Shown here in pieces: positions 20,465 through 29,897 of a DNA stretch of 46,262 bases. Below the pieces are notes generated by a model. The model was given only the letters and a program-made list of their open reading frames with translations. It did not search any database and was not told the DNA's origin. The stretch's first letter is position 1. Every line of letters starts with the position of its first letter. The translations under genes were made by a program, and so were the position numbers. Source of the DNA: Teratosphaeria epicoccoides (lineage: Eukaryota > Ascomycota > Dothideomycetes > Mycosphaerellales > Teratosphaeriaceae); NCBI GenBank assembly GCA_021401465.1, contig JADDMT010000182.1, positions 1 through 46,262 of the forward strand, written 5' to 3'.

Positions 20465-20569
20465 GTTGTGTTTCGAGAGTCGTTCCTGGCGGTGGATTTT
20501 TCGCCGTTTCTGCTCTTCCACACGATTGGGGGGGTGGGGGGTTTCTAAAAAAAAGCTGATAAGACACAG

Positions 20570-20620
20570 AGGGAGAGAGAGTGAGAGAGAGTGAGAGAGA
20601 GTGAGAGAGAGAGAGAGCGA
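20570..20620 (+). repeat. GA-rich repeat with 10-bp unit
   Basis: GTGAGAGAGA occurs three times in tandem from 20581, flanked by plain GA repeats. It lies about 110 bases upstream of the secreted protein start codon, where a GA/CT tract might affect promoter chromatin. Confidence 0.8.
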
Positions 20621-21004
20621 GGAAAAGAGAACAGACGGCCTGCATTGTTTTAGTAGCCTAGCCCGACAAGACGCTCATCCGAGACCTTTTCCCCGTAATG
20701 AGGTGGCTATCGGAAGCTGGCGGAGCAAGGGCTTGTATGAACACCGCCCACATCCATGCATGCATGATCGAGAGTACATGTACAGGATCACACTCTGGTC
20801 GATCGCGCCGACAGACGCTCCGGGTGCGGGCGTGGGGCCCGGGGAGGGTCGCCGGGTGATGTCCATGTTCCGTGGGCAGCCGGACCGAAACTTCGCGGGT
20901 CGCTGGCCCTGGACCTGGCTGGTTGGGGGGGAGCGTGGATGCAGCTTCGTGGGTTGTTTCGGGTTTCTGGCGGAGAAGAGGGGGTGAGTGAACTGTTTAA
21001 TGCA

Positions 21005-21028
21005 GGGAGGAAGGAAGGAAGGAAGGAG
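21005..21028 (+). repeat. GGAA microsatellite
   Basis: About five GGAA units in the non-coding region 3' of the coiled-coil gene. Confidence 0.7.
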
Positions 21029-21283
21029 GGGATGTGGATGATCGATGATTGGGGTTGCAGAACGGAAACTTGCAAGCAAGCAAGCATGCGACGACGACCA
21101 TCGTGAGCTACGGGATCGAGTCCCACGTCCAGCTGATCGATCACGTCAGGCCCAGACCGACTGGTCAGTATCAATACAATACTTATCTCTCCCCACAGCC
21201 TTGTAGACAATTCAGAAATATTCATATTATATGCCACTACCGTGCAACCCCCCCCCCTCCTCACACACACCTGGAAACCCCTC

Positions 21284-24200
21284 TCACACCAGACTCCCCA
21301 CATACACCCGACTCGGCGTCGTGGGCCTGTAACCCCTCTTCCGCCTCGGACTCCCCAACCGATTATGCCACCTCTCCTGCTCCGCCAGAAAATCATTATT
21401 GATCTCCAGCAACTGCTCCGTCTGCACGCGAATACTCTCCAGTGTTCCCTCTAGCGTCATGCGATTGGCATTCCTCTCATTCTGGTGAGGGCTGTGAGTC
21501 TTGAAACCGTTGAGTAGCGCGCGAGGCGATGCCGTCGCTCCCGCGGAGGTATCAGCAAAGTCCTGGCGCGCGATAAATGGGTCTCCGATGGTGTCAACCT
21601 CGCCGTCCGAAGCATAAGCCAAAGGAGTCTCAGCCTTGGTCTCCGTGTGCTTTGTTGGCGTCACAACCTTCCTCAAACCCCTTCCAGCATCACCCGCATC
21701 AACCTTGTCAGCAAGCAGTTCCCTGATATACCCGTCCTTAGCCTTCAGCTCCTTCTTCAGCGGCAACACAGCGGCAGAAGCCTCCTCCTTTGCACTTTCG
21801 GCCTCCGTAGCGGCCGCTAGCAGCTCCTCGATGCGCACATCCCGCCTTTTGATATCGATCGCGACATCAGTCGACATCAACTGCGTCTGCTCGTAGAGCT
21901 TAGCCAACGAATCATGTCTCGCCTGCAGCTCCTTCAGCTTCTCTTCCGCGTGTCTGGCGGGAGCAGAAGCCTCGGATTGCGCGCATTCCGATTCTGTAGC
22001 GGCGGCAAGAAGTTCCTCAATGCGGACATCTCGCCTCTTGATGTCCTTCGCAACGTCTGTCGACATTAATTGCGTCTGTTCGTACAGCTGGAGCAGCGAG
22101 TCATGTGCTTCTTGCAGCTCACTCAGCTTCTCTTCTACTTCGTGAAGCTCTTGCGCTGTTTCGGTCAATTGAAGCGCGGACTTTTGCCTGGACGCTTCTG
22201 CTTCGTGAAGAGCCTCAAGCGCCTCCGCCAATTGCCGAGCTATCATGCTCTTCGACTGCACCGCATCATCGAGCTGATGCTCGGTGTCCGAGTCTTGCGC
22301 TTCGATTCCTCGCTGACTTTCCCTGTGCGCCTGTTCCAGTTTCGCCATGACTTCAGCTAAGCAAACATCCTTTTCGCCATGTAAACGCACCTCCTCATCC
22401 AGACGCTGCTGCAGATTAGCAAGGGCAGTAGCAGCCTCGCCGTCTTTGCTGTCAATTTCGCGACGGAGAGCCGACAATTGATCGGTGAGCAGATGAGCGT
22501 CAGGGTCTACCTTCTGCACAGCCTCGGCAAGTTGTCTTTCGATCGCTATCTTGGCTGTCGATAATCCCGCAAGCTCATGTTGCAGTGCCTCGACGGTGTC
22601 CTCATGCTCTTGCGTCCTCTGACCTAACTCCTCCTGCAGTGTCGAGACTGTCTCATTGAGCCGCCGTTCACTCTGTTCTCTCTGCTCGACTGCCTGACGC
22701 AAAGCTTCCATCGTTTGTTTCAGCTGCTGCTCACCCTCGCCCCTGGAACGTACTGCCGCATCGAGCTCTTCCTGGACTTTCTCCAAGACTTCTTGTTGCC
22801 CGTTGCCGGACCGCTCGGCCTCGTCCTTGAGCTCATTGATAGTCCTCTTTGACTCCTCGGCGGCAGCCACGAGCTCTTGCTCTCGTCGTTTCGCCAGGGC
22901 TTCCGACGACCGCAGAGCTGCTACCTGTTTCTGAAGCTCATCAGTAGCTGTAGTCGCCTCGTTGGCTTTGGTCGTGAGTTCTGCCTTGAGTGCATCGACT
23001 GCTTCATTGAGCTGACTTTGGATATTCTCTTTCGAGCTCTGTGCATTTTTCAGTGACTCTTGCAATTCGAGAATCGTCACCTGGGAGCCGGTGATCGTGC
23101 TCTCAGCCTCTTCCTTCAAGGAAACAACGTTCTCCTCAAGCTCCTGCACAATCCTGTCGTTCGCGGCCGTCGATTCCTCAAGTCGCTGCTGAAGCTCGGC
23201 AGAGCTGGCTTTGGCTTCCTCTGCCTCCGCGCGAGCTGTCGCTATTACATCGTTGAGATTCTCATCACTGCTCTTCTTAGATGTAAACACCTCATTGAGC
23301 TGCTTCTGAAGCTGTTCCTTCTCCTCTCTAGCCGAGCTCCGCGCCTGCGCGACCTGCTCTTGAAGCTGAGTAATCGTCTCATTGAGCTTCGCAACAGTCC
23401 CATCAGTAGACGTCGTTGCTTCCTGCAACTTTTGTTGCACCTCCTCGTTCTTCTTGCGCAGGGCTTGAAGTGCATGTTCATGTTCCTCCTTCAGTGACGA
23501 CAAGGTCTCTTGAAGCTGTCGGCTGCCTTCATCTTTTGAGCCCAGAGCCTCGTTCAGCTGCTGCTGCAAGTTTGCGCTTGTTGCTTGCAGCTTTCGAATC
23601 GTCTCTTGACTCTCGGTGTGCACTTTTCGCGCATCTTCAAGGTCTCGTCGGTGAAGGCTTGACGTGTTCTTTGAGTCATCGAGAAGCTTTCGAAGCTCGG
23701 AAACACTGGTTTCAAGCTCTTGGGTGCGCGCGACCATCGTCTTGTGCGATTGTACTTGCTCCTCCACCTGCCGAGCGCTTTCGTCCCGGGATTCGGATGC
23801 TGCTGCCAACTCAGTCTGAAGCGCCGCCATATCCGACCTGAGGACCTCAAGGGCTGCAGCGCTCTCGCTGTGGGCCTTCTTGGACTCCTCGACCTCTTTC
23901 TTATGCCTCTCAACGGTCGCACGGGACTCTTCGAGCAGAGTCTCAAGGCGGGCAACGTTTGCTTCGTGGCTTGACGCCTGCTCAGATTCATCTTGACGGG
24001 CTCGATGAGCCTCATTCAGCCTTCGGGTCGACTCACGAAGTTGCAGTCGCATCTCCTCGTTCTGCGCTTTGAGTTCTGCAGCCGTAGAGGTACGGTCGGA
24101 TGCGCTCTTCGCAGCTTCATCTAGCGCCCGCCTCAAGGATGCAATGGTGCTTTCGTGCTCATCTGCGAGCTTCTGAACACTCGCAAGACTCTCTCCGTGC

Positions 24201-25990
24201 TTCTTTGCCTCCTTGACAGCATCTTCGTGCGCCTTTCTGACTTCACCAAGCTCACGAGCCTTACTGAGATTCACAGAGTCGGCATCCTCTCGAGAAATCA
24301 TTGCATCATCCAGCTGCTGCTTCAGGCCTGCATTGTGGAGCTCAAGAGACTCGATATGCTCTTCATTAGCTTTGTTGACCTTGTTCACCGTCGCAAGCTC
24401 GACCTTCTGTTCGTCGGCAGAGCTTGCCAGTTCCGACAGACGGCGGTTGAGATCCTCTACGATCTGTTCATGCTCTCTTCTATGCCTTTCGGAGTCCTCG
24501 CGAGCATTCTGCACCTCGGCCTCAAGCTCTGTCACTTTCCTTTGAGCCTCCTCCTTGGCTTGGGCCTCCTTCTCGGCATCCTGATTCAGCTTCGCTTGGC
24601 ATCTGTCAATCTCTTCACGAAGATCATCAATGACCTTCGATAGCTGATCTTTGTCTTCGTCTTTCTGCTTGATCGTCTCCTGCAGATCCGCTTCACTCTT
24701 CGACGCGCGACTTCTTGCCTCCCGCAGTGCTTTCTCCACCGCTTGAATCTTGCTGTCCACGCTCTCGAGCTCACTCGGGCCACTGAGCTCGCGACGGAGC
24801 TCAGCCAGCTCATCAGCATGTGCAGACTCGAGGGATGATAGTGCGCCGGCATGTGTCGCCTTGGCAGATGCGAGCTCGTCCGAATGTGATGCCTTAAGTC
24901 TCGCGAGCTCGTGCTCAAGAGATGTCTCGGTAGCCTCCAATTCTTGCCTGTGCGACGCCTGCAGACTCTCCAGCTGCCGAGCATGTTCCTTCGTGAGGTC
25001 CTCGATCTGCTCAGCCAACGCAGCACGATGCGCGTCGTGTGCCTTTCGCATTGCCTCGATCTCCTTCTTGTGCTCGAACTTCAGTCTCCCCATGACAGTG
25101 GTCTCCTTTTCTCCACCAGCAGACGCCTCTTGCTTACTTGCAGCTTTCGTAGCCTCAGACAACAGCCTCAGGCGCTCTTCCAGGTTGGAGTTCTCCACTT
25201 TCAGATCACGCAACTCTTGGTTCAGATCGTCGTGCGCGGTGCTTGAGCGTAGAAAGTTCTGCATGACCTCCATCTCCCTCTTGTTCCGCTCTTCGTCTGA
25301 CAATGGCTGCGTCGGCGCGGTGGTGGGACGATGAGGCACCGACTGCGTCCGCTTGTGGCGTGCGAGGGAGTTGGTGCCCTCACTGTCAGACATGGCCTGG
25401 GAACGAATCTCGAGCTTGACGGGTGCACTTCGCTCTGTCGATGCCTCGCTGGGCGCCGCTTCTTCCGGGATCGTCGCCGTCGAGAGAGGTCTGCGGGGAC
25501 TGCCGGCGCTCTTCGTGCTGACCACGCTTTTGGGCGAAGCCACGGCGCTCTTGGGCGGTGATGCGAGTGGAGCGACCTTGGGTGTCTGGACTGCCGCTGG
25601 TGTCGTGGCCACTCGAGCAGATGATGCTGCCACGCGGGGCGTTATGGCACCAGGTCGTGCGTTCGTCCCGGCGGTCGACCTCGTCGCCGACGCGCTACTA
25701 GTTGGTCGTGTGGCAGAGCTCGCTGGCCTGGTCGCATCCCTCCCAGACAACCGCGAACTCATTCCGCTCAGCGCGCTAGGCCGCGCTGTGGTGGCGGATC
25801 GTTTCGGCGGCGTCGTGGTCGAGCTGGACGATGTACTCCCCCCTGTCGCAGGCTTCCTCGTGACTGTCGAGTCTGTTCTCGAACTCCTGGTCGGTGCTTT
25901 ATTCTCATCTCCATCTTGTCGAGCACCTGCACCTGCCCTCAACGGCGGCTTCCCCGGTCCCAGCCCCGTCCCCGTCGCCCTCGAAGTCAT
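21284..25990 (-). CDS. Large coiled-coil protein (1568 aa)
   Basis: Single open frame. Residues 1-220 are basic and rich in Ser, Thr, Pro and Ala, with several TP/SP sites and no ordered motif, as in microtubule- or cortex-binding tails. From about 225 to 1430 the sequence is almost continuous heptad coiled coil rich in Glu, Lys, Gln, Ala and Leu, so an elongated dimeric rod is expected. A 63-residue segment is tandemly duplicated near 1350-1430. The C-terminus ends in an ordered patch (ESIRVQTEQLLEINNDFLAE) and a basic tail with RRKRGYRPTTPSRV. This layout is common in cytoskeletal, septal, spindle-pole or Golgi tether proteins. Similarity to myosin or Uso1 would be expected from composition alone, so no specific function is assigned. 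Confidence 0.85.
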   Translation of the reverse strand: MTSRATGTGLGPGKPPLRAGAGARQDGDENKAPTRSSRTDSTVTRKPATGGSTSSSSTTTPPKRSATTARPSALSGMSSRLSGRDATRPASSATRPTSSASATRSTAGTNARPGAITPRVAASSARVATTPAAVQTPKVAPLASPPKSAVASPKSVVSTKSAGSPRRPLSTATIPEEAAPSEASTERSAPVKLEIRSQAMSDSEGTNSLARHKRTQSVPHRPTTAPTQPLSDEERNKREMEVMQNFLRSSTAHDDLNQELRDLKVENSNLEERLRLLSEATKAASKQEASAGGEKETTVMGRLKFEHKKEIEAMRKAHDAHRAALAEQIEDLTKEHARQLESLQASHRQELEATETSLEHELARLKASHSDELASAKATHAGALSSLESAHADELAELRRELSGPSELESVDSKIQAVEKALREARSRASKSEADLQETIKQKDEDKDQLSKVIDDLREEIDRCQAKLNQDAEKEAQAKEEAQRKVTELEAEVQNAREDSERHRREHEQIVEDLNRRLSELASSADEQKVELATVNKVNKANEEHIESLELHNAGLKQQLDDAMISREDADSVNLSKARELGEVRKAHEDAVKEAKKHGESLASVQKLADEHESTIASLRRALDEAAKSASDRTSTAAELKAQNEEMRLQLRESTRRLNEAHRARQDESEQASSHEANVARLETLLEESRATVERHKKEVEESKKAHSESAAALEVLRSDMAALQTELAAASESRDESARQVEEQVQSHKTMVARTQELETSVSELRKLLDDSKNTSSLHRRDLEDARKVHTESQETIRKLQATSANLQQQLNEALGSKDEGSRQLQETLSSLKEEHEHALQALRKKNEEVQQKLQEATTSTDGTVAKLNETITQLQEQVAQARSSAREEKEQLQKQLNEVFTSKKSSDENLNDVIATARAEAEEAKASSAELQQRLEESTAANDRIVQELEENVVSLKEEAESTITGSQVTILELQESLKNAQSSKENIQSQLNEAVDALKAELTTKANEATTATDELQKQVAALRSSEALAKRREQELVAAAEESKRTINELKDEAERSGNGQQEVLEKVQEELDAAVRSRGEGEQQLKQTMEALRQAVEQREQSERRLNETVSTLQEELGQRTQEHEDTVEALQHELAGLSTAKIAIERQLAEAVQKVDPDAHLLTDQLSALRREIDSKDGEAATALANLQQRLDEEVRLHGEKDVCLAEVMAKLEQAHRESQRGIEAQDSDTEHQLDDAVQSKSMIARQLAEALEALHEAEASRQKSALQLTETAQELHEVEEKLSELQEAHDSLLQLYEQTQLMSTDVAKDIKRRDVRIEELLAAATESECAQSEASAPARHAEEKLKELQARHDSLAKLYEQTQLMSTDVAIDIKRRDVRIEELLAAATEAESAKEEASAAVLPLKKELKAKDGYIRELLADKVDAGDAGRGLRKVVTPTKHTETKAETPLAYASDGEVDTIGDPFIARQDFADTSAGATASPRALLNGFKTHSPHQNERNANRMTLEGTLESIRVQTEQLLEINNDFLAEQERWHNRLGSPRRKRGYRPTTPSRVYVGSLV
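21815..22114 (-). repeat. 63-codon tandem duplication in the coiled coil
   Basis: LYEQTQLMSTDVA.DIKRRDVRIEELLAAATE occurs twice in succession with matching positions at 21872 and 22061, 189 bp apart. DNA identity is high but has third-position changes, so the duplication is not very recent. Confidence 0.85.
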
Positions 25991-27651
25991 GTCTCTTGAT
26001 GTCTATGTGGCCGCATTATGGGTGAAGCACGTGAGGGCGCGCGTCGCGTCAGCAGGAGAGTTGCCGTTGCTGTTCCAAGCAATTACCTGATTCAGCCTAT
26101 CACCGCAAAATGACGTCAATCTGCTTAGGAAGACAGAAGCTTGGGCCACCGCACGCGTTCACATGCTACCCGACAGTTAGGGATGGTTAAATGATATCAT
26201 TAATTTAAATGACACTCAATGATTAATCATTTACTTATCAATTACCTAATTTGGTTCATGATACGGAAGCTCCCGGTTGATGCCTCAGGCGACTAGAATC
26301 CTGACCTTGCGCGTCTCGTGTTAAACTAGCCTACTAACAACAACGCGTATAGATGCAGGTACTAAGGTAAAGGACACGCACTGTTAATACCACGCTGACA
26401 TTAACAAGACAATCTAACATGGGACTCGGCCGGCCGCTTGGGCGGGTGCGCGGCGCGGATTAACCCCTTCCGTGCAGCCCGAGGCAGCCTAATTGACCCT
26501 CTCCCGCGGCTCGAAGTGATGCCAAGATATATTTATGATATCATAAACCCCTTATGGCAACTTCATGATTCCTCATTAAGTCTAGCGTTCATGAATACTT
26601 TATGACGACACACCAACCCTACCGACAGTACAGGCGGATACACGTGCGGATACACATGCGGAGGTGGGGTACCCCGAATGGGGCCTTGAATTCCATGCAG
26701 CATCAATCAGTCTATAGCCAGATAACACGCAAAACACGCAAAGCTCAGTTGGAAGCGTCTGCTGCTGCGTGACGCCTCTCGTGACCACAAAACACACACA
26801 GCATCAGCAGCCAAAGAATCCATCAGGGCGCCCTTTGCGATGTGCCCATGTACCCTGACATCCAAGAATCCATTGGCACCGACGAGCGGTTGTTCGAAAC
26901 TCTTCCCAGCCGCCCGCTGTGCCTCACGCTCGCGGAGGCAACACCTCGCTGCGCCCCAAAGCAGCCCGCTAGCTCCGCTCCTCCAGGATCCTGCACGACA
27001 CCAAGTCAAACCCCCGCGGATAGGGCCAATATGGCGAAACAGGCACGGGCACTGCACTGTGAACGGACTCACCAGGATCGCCACGACTCTTCATGTGCCA
27101 CACAACTTTGATGGAGAGCTCGCATCAGACCGTGAGCTGCACAAGTACCGCGACGCAGATCTGATCCGCCACCAACACGCCCGATCCGCATGCATCGCGT
27201 TTCATGCCCGTCCGACAGCGCTAATCCAAACCTTGAGCCGACGAACAGCATTCGCCCCGTCCTTCGATCTTGCGCTCAAGCGGCAGGCCGAACCACCTAT
27301 GCGCTCTATTTCCAGACCCGCGCTTGCAATTCTGCGCCCCAATGCTCGTATGACAATTGAACATAAAGGAGTGACGAGTGCCTCGCTCCTCTGCTACAAA
27401 GGTCCGCTTCAAAAGTGTGACTCCCACCCTCCGAGCGTCACACCGGCGCCATCGTTGCCTTGTGCTCCCTCTGCCGTCTGTGCCGCACCAACATCCTTCA
27501 ACGAGAACTCGTCTTGCTGCACTTCCCAACGCTTCGACCTCCACAAACAACCACATTCGACCTCTTGAGACATCACGGTCATTGCGGTCGGGAGCCCTGA
27601 CGCCAATCCCATCAAACATCGCCCGCGAACGACAGAGGCTGCTCATTGAAA
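25991..27651. other. Long intergenic region with AT-rich island
   Basis: 1.66 kb between the divergent coiled-coil (minus) and MARVEL-like (plus) genes, so both promoters are here. From about 26160 to 26620 it is unusually rich in A and T, with two copies of the palindrome ATGATATCAT (26191-26200, 26535-26544). A doubled CGGATACAC motif lies near 26636-26665. The 26840-27568 plus frame (242 codons) has no protein-like features and is taken as leader or promoter. Confidence 0.55.
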
Positions 27652-28239
27652 ATGATCGCCACCCTCGTCACCCGCTTCTTCCAACTCCTCTTCGCCGCCT
27701 GCGTCCTCGGCCTCTCCATCGCAGCAGTGAAATGGCAAGTCTTCGGCTCGCCGCCGGCGACGAACGAATACAACGCCTTCGTCGGCGCCGCCGGTCTCCT
27801 CGCCTCCCTCATCGGCGTGGCAGCCGTCTTCATCGATGCCATCCCCGCCATCATCACGGCAGGCATTGACGCCCTCGCCGCCATCTTCTTCCTCGCCGGT
27901 GGGATCGTACGTACAACACTCTATCCTCCCGAAACACTGCGGAAGTGCGAGCTGACACGTGAATCACAGGCCGTCGCCGTCGGTCTCAAGGGCGTGCATT
28001 GCGGTACCAGCGACCACGACGTCTACACCGAGGTCCACAGCGATCTCATCAGCGGTGGTCGCTACAAGAAGGACGGATACGGCTACGCGAGCCCGCAGCA
28101 ACTCGAGGGCCGATGTCGGCAGATGGAAGCAGACGCCGCATTCCTGTTCCTCGGCTTCGTCGCCAGTGTGGCTGCTGCTGCGCTGTGCTTTGTCGGCTCC
28201 AGGAGGGGCGGCGGCGGGCTCAAGCATTCGGCTGTCTAG
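27652..28239 (+). CDS. MARVEL-like four-helix membrane protein
   Basis: Exons 27652-27906 and 27970-28239 give 174 residues. The 63-nt intron has a GTACGT donor, a GAGCTGACAC branch site and a CACAG acceptor. Four hydrophobic helices are visible at about 4-25, 43-62, 66-92 and 140-161, with a hydrophilic loop between helices 3 and 4 that carries two cysteines (HCGTSD, GRCRQ). Short length and topology fit fungal MARVEL-domain proteins such as Nce102, which organise plasma-membrane domains. The intron is a multiple of three with no stop, so a retained-intron form of 195 residues would also be readable. It would insert a polar segment inside helix 3, so splicing is the better model. Confidence 0.75.
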   Translation: MIATLVTRFFQLLFAACVLGLSIAAVKWQVFGSPPATNEYNAFVGAAGLLASLIGVAAVFIDAIPAIITAGIDALAAIFFLAGGIVRTTLYPPETLRKCELTRESQAVAVGLKGVHCGTSDHDVYTEVHSDLISGGRYKKDGYGYASPQQLEGRCRQMEADAAFLFLGFVASVAAAALCFVGSRRGGGGLKHSAV

Positions 28240-28461
28240 ATGGTGACGCAGGGCAAGGGAAGATGCTAGCATAAGTGGGAAGCTGAGCGGTCGAATGCAC
28301 TGCCACAGTCTTTGCAGAGCACGTTTTGGCTGATATGATGTCGGCATCATGTATGGGTTGTTGGCGAGATTGATTGATCTGCTTCGAGCGTTCTTGCGAG
28401 TAACAGCTGGCGAATGGTTGCAATAAAGGATCATCGTCTCAGCGCTTCAGTCTATGCATAC

Positions 28462-29271
28462 TCATCGTCTCGCAAAGAAATCATCCTCCTCATCCTCCTC
28501 ATCCTCATCCTCATCCACATCCTCTCCCTCCTCCTCCTCCCCTTCCTCCTCAGCCAGGGCCCCTCCATCGGCTCCATCAGCCCTACCATCCCGCCTCCCA
28601 ACCCCAACCCCACCAGCACCCCTCCTCAACTCCTCCCTCCTCTCCCTCAAAACCCTCACCCTCTCCTCCAACCCCTCCATCTCCTCAAACTCCTCCTCCA
28701 AAATCCTCGCCGCATCCTCCCTCTCTCCCTCCACCTCCGCCTCCCTCCCGCCCCTCTGCCTCCCCTGCTGGTGCTGCTGCTCCTCCATCACCTCCTCCGC
28801 CGTCATAGGCTTCGCCGAAATCGTCGCCTGCGCCGCCGCCGCCAAATCCGTATTCCTCTCCCGATTCTGCGCATCCATCGCCACCAGCTCCGCCTCGAAC
28901 GCCGCCATCTCCTCCGCATCAACATCTTGCGCTTCCTGCGTCGCGAGGCTATGGTCGGGGGAGCCGGGCGGAGTCAGATGATCGAGATTGTCGCCGCGCG
29001 CGAGGGCATGGTCGCCCATTTGGATTTGTTCGGCGGGGATGAGGCCATCGCGGGGGACGGTAGGACGGACATGGAGGCTGGCGTCGGCTAGACGTTCGTC
29101 GCTGACGACTCCGCGTGTCGGCTGTTGTTCTGGCCGCGGCTTCTTGCAGCCGTTGGCGGCTTTGGGACTGTCGAGGCTGTCTGCTTTGCGCTTTTTGGTG
29201 GAAGGCTTTGCGGCGGAATCTTTGTCGCGTCTTGCGCGCTCTTCGCGGAGGAGAGCTCGGGCGTCTGCCAT
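28462..29271 (-). CDS. ZNF830/CCDC16-like nuclear protein lacking the zinc finger
   Basis: One exon of 269 residues from MADARALLREERARR; an in-frame upstream ATG at 29400 adds 43 residues with no family character. The start matches the fungal ZNF830 (CCDC16) N-terminus, and the C-terminal half has the family pattern: DVDAEEMAAFEAELV, then ISAKPMTAEE, then a long Glu/Arg helix (EDAARILEEEFEEMEGLEER). Known family members have a C2H2 zinc finger directly after the N-terminal helix and function in splicing-related or genome-maintenance roles. Here that stretch is replaced by a Lys/Ser-rich linker (STKKRKADSLDS), and no Cys-x2-Cys is present. The protein ends in a run of Glu/Asp followed by DDFFARR; this acidic run appears on the plus strand as TCC/TCA triplet repeats. 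Confidence 0.68.
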   Translation of the reverse strand: MADARALLREERARRDKDSAAKPSTKKRKADSLDSPKAANGCKKPRPEQQPTRGVVSDERLADASLHVRPTVPRDGLIPAEQIQMGDHALARGDNLDHLTPPGSPDHSLATQEAQDVDAEEMAAFEAELVAMDAQNRERNTDLAAAAQATISAKPMTAEEVMEEQQHQQGRQRGGREAEVEGEREDAARILEEEFEEMEGLEERVRVLRERREELRRGAGGVGVGRRDGRADGADGGALAEEEGEEEEGEDVDEDEDEEDEEDDFFARR

Positions 29272-29897
29272 GGCTGGAGGTGAGGTGGTGGTGTGCAGTA
29301 AGTGACGAAGGGAATCGAGGTGGAGAGAACAGTCAGCGCTAGGCAGTGGGACATGGGTCTCCAGAGTCAAAGGTACTACATACTGTCTGCAACCAGCCAT
29401 CGATCAGTCAACACGTGTTTTCACTAAGAAAAGGTGTATGTGATCTACATTGAGAGCATGACGCATTGGCCGCACGATGCTGCACAGCACTCCATCGACT
29501 TGCCTCCTGTGAGCCTCCAGCTCCTTCCTCATTGGGACGAGTGGGACCAGCCGGACTCTAGCTCCACATAGCTCCCTGCGTCTCCCGGACAGTAGCTGTA
29601 GTCTGGCAAGAGGCTGCAAGCATGAAGCATGTCATGCGTACGAAGCTCATTGACGCCGCTTTGCATTGAGGAGACCTCCCGCCGACGATGCTTCACCGTC
29701 ACCGGCCGGTGACTCTATCTGCCAGTTCGATCATGTTGGTTTGATCCCGACCGAACAATCGCAATGCACTTTTTGATTCATGAATGACGCAACAACACTC
29801 AGAAGACCACGATGGCCCACTCCCTTCCCTCCGACACTCAACCTGTCACCTAAAGATCCAAGACTCCGTCGACTCTCGCCAGCACTGCTATTACCCC
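29272..29897. other. Intergenic, upstream of the ZNF830-like gene
   Basis: 626 bases with the promoter of the ZNF830-like gene and the 3' side of the alpha-galactosidase gene. The notable element is a perfect 16-bp palindrome at 29698-29713. No coding frame was accepted. Confidence 0.5.
29698..29713. repeat. Perfect 16-bp palindrome
   Basis: GTCACCGGCCGGTGAC is its own reverse complement. It lies in the 3' intergenic side of the alpha-galactosidase gene. It could be a dimeric factor site or simply chance; a related TCACCGGTGA occurs near 38757. Confidence 0.6.

Larger units (their letters stand above)
20465..21283. other. Intergenic, promoter side of the secreted protein gene
   Basis: About 820 bases upstream of the secreted protein gene and 3' of the coiled-coil gene. 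It contains a GTGAGAGAGA repeat (20570-20620) and a GGAA repeat (21005-21028). No coding frame was accepted. Confidence 0.5.

Noticed and set aside
20153..20521. 122-residue read-through form of the small secreted protein
   Set aside because: The tail is Phe/Ser repeats from the microsatellite, and the earlier ATG puts charged residues before the signal peptide. The spliced form has a better cysteine pattern.
21090..21135. Possible tRNA-like sequence around GATCGAGTCCCAC
   Set aside because: It has a T-loop-like string but no matching acceptor stem, D arm or anticodon arm could be laid out.
25353..26090. 245-codon plus-strand frame at the 5' end of the coiled-coil gene
   Set aside because: Antisense shadow of a Ser/Ala/Pro-rich coding region. 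The Val/Leu/Ala repeats come from that composition.
26840..27568. 242-codon plus-strand frame before the MARVEL-like gene
   Set aside because: Composition is His/Arg/Pro/Ser-heavy with no motif, no splice structure and no signal peptide. It overlaps open minus-strand frames. It is better read as promoter and leader.
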